From Paracoccus aminophilus JCM 7686 (GTDB lineage: Bacteria; Pseudomonadota; Alphaproteobacteria; Rhodobacterales; Rhodobacteraceae), in NCBI RefSeq assembly GCF_000444995.1, contig NC_022041.1, positions 3,537,501-3,601,500 on the forward strand: a DNA stretch of 64,000 nucleotides. Reading direction: 5' to 3'. Below the pieces are notes generated by a model. It searched no databases. It saw only the letters and a program-made list of their open reading frames with translations, and was not told the DNA's origin. Made by a program: the position numbers and the translations under genes. Below, in pieces: positions 55,419 through 63,135 of this stretch (position 1 is its first letter; the number at the start of each line of letters is the position of its first letter).

Positions 55419-55460
55419 GCCGCAAAATGCGGCAATTGCCAAATTCGCGTTTAACGCGAA
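55419..55460. promoter_or_regulatory. Cluster of three palindromes upstream of RTX gene
   Basis: GCCGCA-aaa-TGCGGC (55419-55433), GGCAATTGCC (55431-55440) and TTCGCGTT-T-AACGCGAA (55444-55460) lie within 42 bases between the histidine kinase stop and the RTX start. The last may also act as a short terminator hairpin for the ecfG operon, since TTT follows it on the minus strand. Confidence 0.5.
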
Positions 55461-55487
55461 ACCACGCCCGAAGCTTCGACGATCGGG

Positions 55488-57281
55488 TTAATGCGTCGCG
55501 CCCGGACGCGCGGCCGAGGTCAGGACCACGGTCTGCTCGCGGCCCTCGACCGGACGCGAGGGCACGGCCTCGACCCGGAAGCGCAGCCGCAGCGAATAGG
55601 TGTCCGCGCTGTGCTCGATCTCGGCCTCGCCGTCGAGCTGCATGGCGAAGGCCTCGATCAGCTGGCTGCCGAGCCCAGTGCCCTCGATGCGGGTGTCCTT
55701 GACCGAGGGCACCGAATTCGCAACCTCGATCACAGCCCAATTCGGGCGGCTGTCCGGTCCCAGCGTGACCCGGACCCAGGGCTTTTCCCCGTTTTCAAAC
55801 GTGCCCGCATATTTGATCGCATTGGTAAACGCCTCGGTAGCCAGAAGCGACAGGGGCACCGCCTGATCGGGCAGCAGCGTCAGCGGCTCGAGCCGGGTTT
55901 CGACCTGAAGCCCCTGACCCGGCTCGACCGAGGCATTCACCATCTGGTTGATAATGTCAGAGATCAGCCGATCCGCCTCGACCGCATCGAGATGCTCGGC
56001 CTGATAGAGATTGCGGTAAATCGTCGCCAGCGACGCCACCCGGTCCTGCACAGAGCGCAGCACGCGCCGCGCCTGATCGTGGTCAATCAACCGGCTTTGC
56101 ATATTGATGATCGAGGCGATGAGCTGGAGGTTGTTCTTGACCCGGTGATGAACCTCTTTGAGCAGGACGGTCTTTTCCTGCACCGCCTCTTCCAGCGCCT
56201 CTTCGTCGCGCATGAGGATCCGGGCCATATTGTGGAACGTATGGCTGACATCGGCGATCTCGGCCGGGGCATTGACCAGAACCGGCGGCGCCACCGAGCG
56301 ATCGCCGATCGCAAAGCGGCGCATCTGGCCGCGCAGCTCTCGGATATGGCGCAGAACCAGCCGGTAGACCGCGAAATAGGCAACGATCAGCGAAACCAGC
56401 CACAGCACGATCGGCAGGACCATCGCCGCCAGCCGCGACAGGTCGATCCCGGCGATCCCCGATTGCTCGCGGTTCCAGCTGCCAAGCGCATAGACCAGCC
56501 CCGGCACGACCGGGACCACGCTGAACACCCGGTTCTCGCCGCTGTTTGCTGTGTCGCGGAAGGTGGTTTCACTGCGCGACAGCAACGAGGTCAGGCTTTT
56601 CCCCGCGGGCAGGATCGAGTCGAAATCATCATCGCCGTCCTTATCGAAGGACAGCACCTGACCGAGATTGTTGAAGGTCAGGATGCGCGCGCCTTCGGTG
56701 CCATAGCTGCCGACATGGCTTGACCGCAGCAGATCGCGCGACATCGCCACCGCGATATAGCCGAGCAGCTCATCGCCGCGAAACAGCGGCTGCGAGACCG
56801 TGACAATCGAGCCCCCGGTGATCGGGTCGTTGTCCGCCGAGGACACCAGCGTGCCGGGATTGGCCGAAAAGGCCTGGAATTGCTGGGTGGCCGACAGGTC
56901 GTAAGAGCCGCCGATGGACGAACAGGCCGACTGGCCCTTCATCGTGGTAAAGCCAGCATAGGCGAAAATCGCGGTGCTTTCGATGAAACGCGCCATGATT
57001 TCCGAGCAGGCGGTGGGGTTGCTCAGGGTTTCGAGCACCGCCGGACCAAGCGCATCGGCGCTGCCAAGCGCCCCTTGCAAGAGCGCGCGCTCTCCGGCTG
57101 CGGCAGAGGCGGTCCGGCCCAGCAAGGCGATCTCGGCCGAGCGTTCATATTCGCGCGACAGATGCAGCGTTTGGATAACCGAGATCAGACCGATCGGCAG
57201 AATGGCCACGGACAGCAGGCTGCCCAGACGGAAGCCAAGCCCTTTGGTGAATTCAAGCCTTTCGTGAATCCGCGACAGCAC
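55488..57281 (-). CDS. HisKA_2 sensor kinase of the general stress response
   Basis: Membrane sensor kinase of 597 residues. A first helix (about 18-40), a periplasmic sensing domain of about 240 residues and a second helix (about 285-305) are followed by a HAMP-like linker. The dimerisation box LLKEVHHRVKNNLQLIASI has the phosphorylated His at 378/379, and the HATPase is marked by LLATEAFTNAIKYA and EGTGLGSQLI. HisKA_2/HWE kinases are the usual partners of PhyR. The gene begins 9 bases after ecfG, which supports that pairing. Confidence 0.9.
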   Translation of the reverse strand: MLSRIHERLEFTKGLGFRLGSLLSVAILPIGLISVIQTLHLSREYERSAEIALLGRTASAAAGERALLQGALGSADALGPAVLETLSNPTACSEIMARFIESTAIFAYAGFTTMKGQSACSSIGGSYDLSATQQFQAFSANPGTLVSSADNDPITGGSIVTVSQPLFRGDELLGYIAVAMSRDLLRSSHVGSYGTEGARILTFNNLGQVLSFDKDGDDDFDSILPAGKSLTSLLSRSETTFRDTANSGENRVFSVVPVVPGLVYALGSWNREQSGIAGIDLSRLAAMVLPIVLWLVSLIVAYFAVYRLVLRHIRELRGQMRRFAIGDRSVAPPVLVNAPAEIADVSHTFHNMARILMRDEEALEEAVQEKTVLLKEVHHRVKNNLQLIASIINMQSRLIDHDQARRVLRSVQDRVASLATIYRNLYQAEHLDAVEADRLISDIINQMVNASVEPGQGLQVETRLEPLTLLPDQAVPLSLLATEAFTNAIKYAGTFENGEKPWVRVTLGPDSRPNWAVIEVANSVPSVKDTRIEGTGLGSQLIEAFAMQLDGEAEIEHSADTYSLRLRFRVEAVPSRPVEGREQTVVLTSAARPGATH

Positions 57282-57290
57282 GCACGGACC

Positions 57291-57854
57291 TTAGCGCAGG
57301 ACGGGGTGGTTCTGGGTCATCACGGCGAGTGTCGTGCTATCGGTCATATCCAGCTCTTCCCCTTCTTCAAGATGCAGAAGCTCTGCAAGTCGGCGGCGGC
57401 CACGATTCGCGCGTGACTTGACTGTACCGACGGCGACTCCCGTCATACTTGCAGCTTCCTCATAGGAAAAGCCTGAAGCTCCGACCAGAATTAACGCCTC
57501 GCGCTGTTCATCGGGAAGTTGTTGGAAAGCGACGCGGAAATCGTTCAGCGCCAGACGGCCGTCATGGTCAGGACGTGAGGTTTGCTGTGCGGCATAGATC
57601 CCGTCGGTGTCATTGACCTCGCGCCGGGTCTTGCGGCGCGCCGAATAAAATGTGTTTCGCAAAATTGTGAACAGCCAGGCGCGCAGGTTGGTCCCGGCCT
57701 GAAACTTGTCGATATGCGTCCAAGCCTTGACGATCGTATCCTGAACAAGATCGTCGGCGGCAGACCCGTCTCGCGCCAGAGACAGGGCGAAGGCGCGCAG
57801 GGCGGGCAGATGCTGGACGAGCTCTTCCCGCGGATCGCCGTGATTAGCAGTCAT
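57291..57854 (-). CDS. ecfG: General stress ECF sigma factor EcfG
   Basis: ECF15-type sigma factor of 187 residues. Region 2 contains FALSLARDGSAADDLVQDTIVKAWTHIDKFQAGTNLRAWLFTILRNTFYS, and region 4 contains LPDEQREALILVGASGFSYEEAASMTGVAVGTVKSRANRGRRRLAELL. EcfG directs RNA polymerase to general stress genes. NepR, encoded 36 bases upstream, sequesters it until phosphorylated PhyR takes NepR away. It is followed after 9 bases by the sensor kinase. Confidence 0.95.
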   Translation of the reverse strand: MTANHGDPREELVQHLPALRAFALSLARDGSAADDLVQDTIVKAWTHIDKFQAGTNLRAWLFTILRNTFYSARRKTRREVNDTDGIYAAQQTSRPDHDGRLALNDFRVAFQQLPDEQREALILVGASGFSYEEAASMTGVAVGTVKSRANRGRRRLAELLHLEEGEELDMTDSTTLAVMTQNHPVLR

Positions 57855-57890
57855 TTCCCCTCCCGCGACAGAAACCAGAGCCGGTGCACG

Positions 57891-58037
57891 TCATTCCTGT
57901 GCACGCAATTTCTCTAGCAGGTCGAGAAAACGGTCGGGAATATCCTGGATCGTCGCCTCTTCGTAAACGCGCTTCAGATTCTCGTCGATTTGCTTTTCCA
58001 GCTCTGTTCGTTTGCGTTCTTCACGCTTGGTATTCAT
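57891..58037 (-). CDS. nepR: Anti-sigma factor NepR
   Basis: A 48-residue peptide, translated from the sequence itself: MNTKREERKRTELEK, then the NepR core IDENLKRVYEEA and IPDRFLDLLEKLRAQE. The two amphipathic helices and the central gap match NepR, the anti-sigma factor of EcfG. The ATG at 58037 has AGGA upstream. The position between phyR and ecfG is the standard arrangement of the general stress locus. It is easily missed by gene finders because of its size. Confidence 0.92.
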   Translation of the reverse strand: MNTKREERKRTELEKQIDENLKRVYEEATIQDIPDRFLDLLEKLRAQE

Positions 58038-58073
58038 ACTAATCGTCCTAGGAATCTTGTGCGCACTGGCTGT

Positions 58074-58099
58074 AACGAGTAACTATGTGAAATGGTTCC
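58074..58099 (-). promoter_or_regulatory. EcfG-type promoter of nepR-ecfG
   Basis: On the minus strand GGAAC (58099-58095) is separated by 17 bases from CGTT (58077-58074), the consensus read by EcfG sigma factors. It lies 37 bases before the nepR ATG, so EcfG should activate its own operon. Confidence 0.85.
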
Positions 58100-58129
58100 G
58101 CCTAAGGGACAAAAAATCTTGAGGACGAC

Positions 58130-58933
58130 ATGCCTGCTGCAGACCTTGCACAAGCTATCGGACGTGAGTTGCCCTACCTGCGTCGCTATGCGCGCGCACT
58201 GACGGGCAGCCAGACGGCCGGCGATAATTACGCGGCTGCGACGCTCGAGGCTATTCTCGCGGATCGCGAGCTGATGAATGATTCCGAAACCCGGGTTGGC
58301 CTGTTCCGGGCCTTCCACGCAATCTGGCAAAGCTCTGGCGAGCCGGTCGAGGTGCAGGACAACAGCGGGCGTGAAGCCAAGGTTCAGGATCGTCTCAAGA
58401 CCCTGACCCCGAACTCCCGCGAAGCCCTGCTGCTGCGCACGATCGAGGGTCTGCGTTACGACCAGATCGCCCGCGTCATGCAGGTCGACCAGCCCGAGGT
58501 CGAAGAGCTGGTCCAGATCGCTCTGAGCGAAATGGGTCACTCGATCTCTGGCAAGGTCATGGTGATCGAGGATGAGACCATCATCGCCATGGATCTGCGC
58601 GGCATCGTCCAGACCATGGGCCATGAGGTCACCGGCATCGCGCGCACCCATACCGCCGCGATCGAGCTGGCGCAGAAGAAGCGCCCGGATCTGATCCTCG
58701 CCGATATCCAGCTGGCCGATGGCTCGTCGGGCATCGATGCGGTAAACGAGCTGCTGCAAAGCCTCGGCCATATCCCGGTGATTTTCATCACCGCCTTCCC
58801 CGAGCGGCTGCTGACCGGCGACCGTCCCGAGCCCGCCTTCCTGATCTCGAAGCCCTATTCCGAGGAGCAGGTGCGCTCGGCGGTCAGTCAGGCGATGTTC
58901 TTCGCCTCGACCGAAGGGTTGCAGGTCAACTGA
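58130..58933 (+). CDS. phyR: General stress response regulator PhyR
   Basis: Protein of 267 residues with an N-terminal ECF-sigma-like domain (region 2-like RRYARALTGSQTAGDNYAAATLEAIL, region 4-like LTPNSREALLLRTIEGLRYDQIARVM) and a C-terminal receiver domain (VMVIEDETIIAMDL, phosphoacceptor Asp192 in LADIQLADG, Lys in LISKPYS). After phosphorylation the sigma-like domain mimics EcfG and binds NepR, releasing EcfG. GAGG precedes the ATG. It is divergent from nepR-ecfG across 92 bases that hold the EcfG promoter of the opposite operon. Confidence 0.97.
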   Translation: MPAADLAQAIGRELPYLRRYARALTGSQTAGDNYAAATLEAILADRELMNDSETRVGLFRAFHAIWQSSGEPVEVQDNSGREAKVQDRLKTLTPNSREALLLRTIEGLRYDQIARVMQVDQPEVEELVQIALSEMGHSISGKVMVIEDETIIAMDLRGIVQTMGHEVTGIARTHTAAIELAQKKRPDLILADIQLADGSSGIDAVNELLQSLGHIPVIFITAFPERLLTGDRPEPAFLISKPYSEEQVRSAVSQAMFFASTEGLQVN

Positions 58934-58960
58934 TCCCCGTTCCCTCGGGGCTTTCTCTGG

Positions 58961-58990
58961 GCGGCGGCGCTTCGGTGCCGTCGCTCTTTT
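58961..58990 (+). terminator. Rho-independent terminator after phyR
   Basis: Ten-bp stem with two G-T pairs (58961-58970 with 58975-58984), TTCG tetraloop and a TCTTTT tail, 28 bases after the phyR stop. Confidence 0.8.
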
Positions 58991-59091
58991 ATATCGTGCC
59001 GATGGACCGCCGACCTTCCGTTTGAACTCAAACAGTTGTGCCGTGCCGGAGCCGGGGCTAACCTGCGCCGACATCGGGAATGAGGGCTGAT

Positions 59092-60477
59092 ATGGACGCC
59101 AAGATCGCCGCGCTGGCCACAGAGCTTGCCGCCATCACCGGAGAGGCAAATTTGCGCCGGGATGACGCCGTGCGCCTGACCGATCCCGGCGAATATGCCG
59201 CCAATACCGGCGCCGATCTGATGGTCTCGCCCGGCTCGACCGCCGAGGTGGCCGCCGTGGTGCGGGCCTGCGGGGCGGCCGGGGTCTCGATCGTGCCGCA
59301 AGGCGGGCGCACCGGGCTGGTTGGCGGCGGGGCGGCGACGGCGGCGCAGGTGATCCTGTCGCTTGGCCGCATGAACCGGGTCGAGACGCTGGACGGGGTG
59401 GCGGGCACCGCAGTCGTCGGCGCGGGCGCGACCTTGGCCAGCCTGCAAGAGGCCGCGGGCGCGCAGGGCCTCGGGCCGGGGATCGACCTGCCGTCGCGCG
59501 GGACCGCGACAATCGGCGGCATGATCGCCACCAATGCCGGCGGGCTCGAAGCCCATCGCCACGGCGTCATGCGCCACCGCATTCTCGGGCTCGAGGTGGT
59601 GCTGGCCGATGGCCGCATTCTCAACGATCTGTCACAGGTGCTAAAGGTCTCGGCGGGCTATGATCTCAAGCATTTGTTTATCGGCGCCGAAGGGACACTA
59701 GGGGTTGTTACCCGCGCAGTCATCCGTCTTGTGCCGTTGCAGCCGCAGGGCCCGGTGATGATGCTGTCTTTGCCCGGCGGAGCCGCCATGCTGGAAACCA
59801 TGCGGATTGCGCGCCAGACCGGACGGTTGCGCGCCTCCGAGGCGATGTGGAAGGGCTTCTTCGACTTCGGTATCGCCGACAAGGGTTGGAGCGCGCCGGA
59901 TTACGACCTCGACGCGCCGCTGCATTTCATCCTCGAATTCGAAGGTGGCGAGGGGGCCGACGACGCGGCGGGCGAGGTCTTCGAGGCGGTGATCGACCAA
60001 TTCCCCGACGCGACCGGCGTGCTTGCGCAAAGTCTGGCGCAAGCCGAGGCGATCTGGGCGCTTCGCGAAGACACGCAGGCAATCTTTCGCGCCTATCCCG
60101 CCGCGCCGAGCTTTGATGTCTCGATGCCGATCTCGGAACTGCCCGATTACGCCGCCCGCACCGAGGCCGCGCTGTCGGCGCTTGGCCTGACGCCGATGAC
60201 CTTCGGCCATGTCGGCGACGGCAATCTGCATATCATCATCCGCGAAGCCGGTGCCACGCTCGACGCGTCCCGGATGCAAGAGATCGAGCGGATCGTCATG
60301 GCTGGTCTGGTGGCGCGGGGCGGGTCTTTCTCGGCCGAGCACGGGGTCGGAACCAAGCGCCGCCACCTGCTCGACGCCGAGGCCGATCCGGTCAAGCTGG
60401 CGCTGATGGCGCAGATCAAGACGCTTCTCGACCCGCAGAACCTGATGAATCCCGGAAAGGTCATTGACCCGACCTGA
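59092..60477 (+). CDS. GlcD-like FAD-linked 2-hydroxyacid dehydrogenase
   Basis: FAD-binding (PCMH-type) oxidase of 461 residues. The FAD domain has VVRACGAAGVSIVPQGGRTGLVGGGA and GLGPGIDLPSRGTATIGGMIATNAGG, and the C-terminal domain ends with MTFGHVGDGNLHI and GSFSAEHGVGTKRR, whose histidines bind the metal and substrate. Possible substrates are D-lactate, glycolate or D-2-hydroxyglutarate. It lacks the GlcE/GlcF neighbours of glycolate oxidase, so D-2-hydroxyglutarate or D-lactate is favoured. I use the ATG at 59092, which has GAGGG upstream; an ATG at 59080 is in frame. Confidence 0.88.
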   Translation: MDAKIAALATELAAITGEANLRRDDAVRLTDPGEYAANTGADLMVSPGSTAEVAAVVRACGAAGVSIVPQGGRTGLVGGGAATAAQVILSLGRMNRVETLDGVAGTAVVGAGATLASLQEAAGAQGLGPGIDLPSRGTATIGGMIATNAGGLEAHRHGVMRHRILGLEVVLADGRILNDLSQVLKVSAGYDLKHLFIGAEGTLGVVTRAVIRLVPLQPQGPVMMLSLPGGAAMLETMRIARQTGRLRASEAMWKGFFDFGIADKGWSAPDYDLDAPLHFILEFEGGEGADDAAGEVFEAVIDQFPDATGVLAQSLAQAEAIWALREDTQAIFRAYPAAPSFDVSMPISELPDYAARTEAALSALGLTPMTFGHVGDGNLHIIIREAGATLDASRMQEIERIVMAGLVARGGSFSAEHGVGTKRRHLLDAEADPVKLALMAQIKTLLDPQNLMNPGKVIDPT

Positions 60478-60514
60478 CCCCCCGATACCGGCCCAAGGCC
60501 AAGAAAGGGCGCCC

Positions 60515-61612
60515 ATGCTGATCTCTTCCGATCTCACCTATATCGAGGGCGCGCTTCTGCCCGGCTTTGCCCTTGAAACCGATGGCGAAACCGTCACCGC
60601 GCTGCGCCCGCTGCGGCCCGGTGAAACCGGAAACCGACATGTCCGGCTGCTCGCGCCGGGGCTGACCGATCTGCAGGTGAATGGCGGCGGTGGCGTCTTG
60701 GTGAACAGCTCGCCCACGCCCGAGGGCCTGCGCGCCATCCGCGCGGCCCATCTCGGCCTTGGCACGGCGGCGCTGCTGCCCACGGTCATCACCGACGCGC
60801 CCGAGGTGCTTGAAGCGGCGGCTGACGCGGTCATCGCCACCAAGGGCGAGCCCGGCCTTCTGGGCCTCCATATCGAGGGCCCCCATATCGCGCCCGCGCG
60901 TAAGGGCACCCATGACGCCGCCCATATCCGCCCGCTCGACCAGCGCAGCATGGCGGTGCTGAAACACCTGCGCGCGGCCGAAATCCCGGTCCTGCTGACG
61001 CTCGCGCCCGAGGTGAACGACCCCGCCTTGATGCGCGAGGCCGCCGCGCTTGGCGTGGTGCTGTCGGCCGGTCATTCGATGGCCACCGCCGAGGAGGCGC
61101 GGACGGGCATCAAGAACGGCGTGACCATGTTCACCCATCTTTTCAATGCGATGCCGCAGATGCAATCGCGCGCGCCCGGCATGATCGCCGCCGCGATCCT
61201 GTCGGATTGCTTCGTCGGGCTGATCGCCGATGGCATCCATGTCGATTGGGATGCGCTGCGCGTCGCCTTGGCGGCGCGGCCACGGGCGGATCGCAGCTTC
61301 CTCGTCTCGGATGCGATGCCGACGGTCGGCGGGCCCGATCACTTCAATCTTTATGGCCAAGACATCCATGTCGATGCCAAGGGCCGTCTGGTCAACGCCG
61401 AGGGTAATCTTGCGGGCGCTCATGTCAGCCTGCTCGACTGCGTGCTGCGGCTTCATCGCAACACCGGCCTGCCGCTCGCCTATGCGCTGGCCATGGCGAC
61501 CGACATTCCGCGCCGCGCCATGCGCCTGCCTCCTTTGCGGCTGGCCGAGGGCTTGCCTCTGAGCGATGTTCTGGCGCTCAACGGCACCGATTTCGCGAAG
61601 GTCGCGCTCTGA
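60515..61612 (+). CDS. nagA: N-acetylglucosamine-6-phosphate deacetylase
   Basis: Removes acetate from GlcNAc-6-P in amino-sugar use and wall recycling, 365 residues. Metal and substrate motifs are DLQVNGGGGVLV, HIEGPHIAPARKG, LSAGHSMATAEEA, THLFNAMPQMQSRAPG and VSDAMPTVGG. The ATG at 60515 gives the normal start; the open frame reaches back into the previous gene. Its stop and the next ATG share one base (TGATG). NagB is not in the window. Confidence 0.95.
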   Translation: MLISSDLTYIEGALLPGFALETDGETVTALRPLRPGETGNRHVRLLAPGLTDLQVNGGGGVLVNSSPTPEGLRAIRAAHLGLGTAALLPTVITDAPEVLEAAADAVIATKGEPGLLGLHIEGPHIAPARKGTHDAAHIRPLDQRSMAVLKHLRAAEIPVLLTLAPEVNDPALMREAAALGVVLSAGHSMATAEEARTGIKNGVTMFTHLFNAMPQMQSRAPGMIAAAILSDCFVGLIADGIHVDWDALRVALAARPRADRSFLVSDAMPTVGGPDHFNLYGQDIHVDAKGRLVNAEGNLAGAHVSLLDCVLRLHRNTGLPLAYALAMATDIPRRAMRLPPLRLAEGLPLSDVLALNGTDFAKVAL

Positions 61613-62058
61613 TGCCGCGCGCCCCCGCTTTGCCACGTCAGGCCTTCGCCCATTTCAACAGCCATCAGACGCGCTGGAACGACAATGACCAGTTCGGCCA
61701 TCTCTATAACGTCGTCTATTTCGAGCTTTTCGACAATGCGATGAACAATTGGCTGATCGAGCGCGGCATGCTCGATCCGAACGGTCCCGATCCGATCCCG
61801 GTGGTCGCCGAGGCCGGTTGCAGCTATCTGCGCGAGGTGAGCTATCCCGATATCGTCGAGATCGGGATGCGGATCACCCATATGGGGCGCAGCTCGTTCA
61901 AGATCGGGCTGGGTATGTTCCGCCAAGGCGAGGATCAGGCCGCCGCTCAGGCCGAATTCACGCTGGTTTTCGTGACGCCGAACGGTCACAAACCCTGTCC
62001 TCCGCCCGATCACTACCGGGCAGAGCTGGAAAAGCTGGTGGTGCCAGAGGCCGGTTAA
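61612..62058 (+). CDS. Hot-dog fold acyl-CoA thioesterase
   Basis: Protein of 148 residues with the 4-hydroxybenzoyl-CoA thioesterase signature: TRWNDNDQFGHLYNVVYFELFDNAMNNWL, where the Asp before QFGH is the catalytic residue. The later MGRSSFKIGLGMF segment fits the hot-dog sheet. The substrate is unknown. Translated directly after nagA through a TGATG junction, though the functional link with nagA is not obvious. Confidence 0.88.
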   Translation: MPRAPALPRQAFAHFNSHQTRWNDNDQFGHLYNVVYFELFDNAMNNWLIERGMLDPNGPDPIPVVAEAGCSYLREVSYPDIVEIGMRITHMGRSSFKIGLGMFRQGEDQAAAQAEFTLVFVTPNGHKPCPPPDHYRAELEKLVVPEAG

Positions 62059-62076
62059 TCCCCGGCCCGGGCCCGC

Positions 62077-63057
62077 TCAAAGCGCCGAGACAGCGGCCTT
62101 GGCTTCGGCATATTCACGCGCCAGACGGTCGATGATCGCGCCCGCAGGCTCGACCGCATCGACCGCGCCGATGCCCTGACCGCAGCCCCAGATCTGGCTC
62201 CAGGCCTTGGGCTTGTCGCTGTGGCCCGCGCTCGCGGAACCGAAATCCATTTTCGACGGGTCCCCGGTCCCGAGAAGCGCCAGATCCATCCCGGTATTCA
62301 CCACCGAGGGCATCAGGTAATTGCCCGGAACGCCGGTGAAATAGGCCGAATTCACGATATCCTCGGCGCCGCTGTCGACGATCATCTGCTTATAGGCGGG
62401 CTCGGCATGGGCCTCGTCCGAGGCGATGAAACGGCTGCCGATATAGGCCAGATCCGCGCCCATGACCTGCGCCGCCAGCACCGCCCGCCCGGTCGAGATA
62501 GCACCCGACAACAGCAGCGGCCCGTCGAACCACGCGCGGATTTCCTGGATCAGCGCGAAGGGCGATTCCGGCCCGGCATGACCGCCAGCCCCGGCCGCCA
62601 CCGCGATCAGACCATCGGCGCCCTTGCTGATCGCCTTCTTGGCGAAGGTGTTGTTGATGACATCATGCAGCACGATGCCGCCGCAATCATGGGCGGCATG
62701 GTTCACATCCTCGCGCGCGCCAAGGCTGGTGATCCAGATCGGCACCTTGTGGCGGTGGCAGATCTCGAGATCCCGCTCCAGCCGCGCATTCGAGCGATGC
62801 ACGATCTGGTTGACCGCGAAAGGCGCAGCGGGGCGGTCGGGATTGGCCTGATTGTGGCGGTCAAGCTCTTCCTGAATGCGCGTCAGCCACAGGTCGAGCT
62901 GGATCGGATCGCCGTCCTTCTCGCGGGCATTGAGCGCGGGAAAGCTGCCGACGATCCCGGCCTTGCACTGGGCAATCACCAGCTCGGGCCCCGAGACGAT
63001 GAACATCGGAGAGCCGACGACAGGGATACGCAGATTTTTCAGGATGGGCGGCAGCAT
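62077..63057 (-). CDS. Nitronate monooxygenase family flavoprotein
   Basis: FMN-dependent TIM-barrel protein of 326 residues. Family features: IPVVGSPMFIVSGPELVIAQCKAGIVGSFPALNAR at the N-terminus, a GADGLIAVAAGAGGHAG loop for FMN phosphate and the active-site His, and LLLSGAISTGRAVLAAQVMGADLAYIGSRF. Nitronate monooxygenases detoxify propionate-3-nitronate and nitroalkanes; other members are enoyl reductases. AGGAG precedes the ATG. It lies 78 bases downstream of the aldo/keto reductase on the same strand. Confidence 0.9.
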   Translation of the reverse strand: MLPPILKNLRIPVVGSPMFIVSGPELVIAQCKAGIVGSFPALNAREKDGDPIQLDLWLTRIQEELDRHNQANPDRPAAPFAVNQIVHRSNARLERDLEICHRHKVPIWITSLGAREDVNHAAHDCGGIVLHDVINNTFAKKAISKGADGLIAVAAGAGGHAGPESPFALIQEIRAWFDGPLLLSGAISTGRAVLAAQVMGADLAYIGSRFIASDEAHAEPAYKQMIVDSGAEDIVNSAYFTGVPGNYLMPSVVNTGMDLALLGTGDPSKMDFGSASAGHSDKPKAWSQIWGCGQGIGAVDAVEPAGAIIDRLAREYAEAKAAVSAL

Positions 63058-63135
63058 GGGTTTCTCCTTCTCGCTGCGGGCAGAGTGCTGATCCTGCCCG
63101 CAGGGGAAAAGTCTGACGTGACGTTAATCGCGGCC

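Noticed and set aside
58034..59074. 346-residue minus-strand frame over phyR
   Set aside because: Antisense to a well-supported PhyR and without recognisable motifs.
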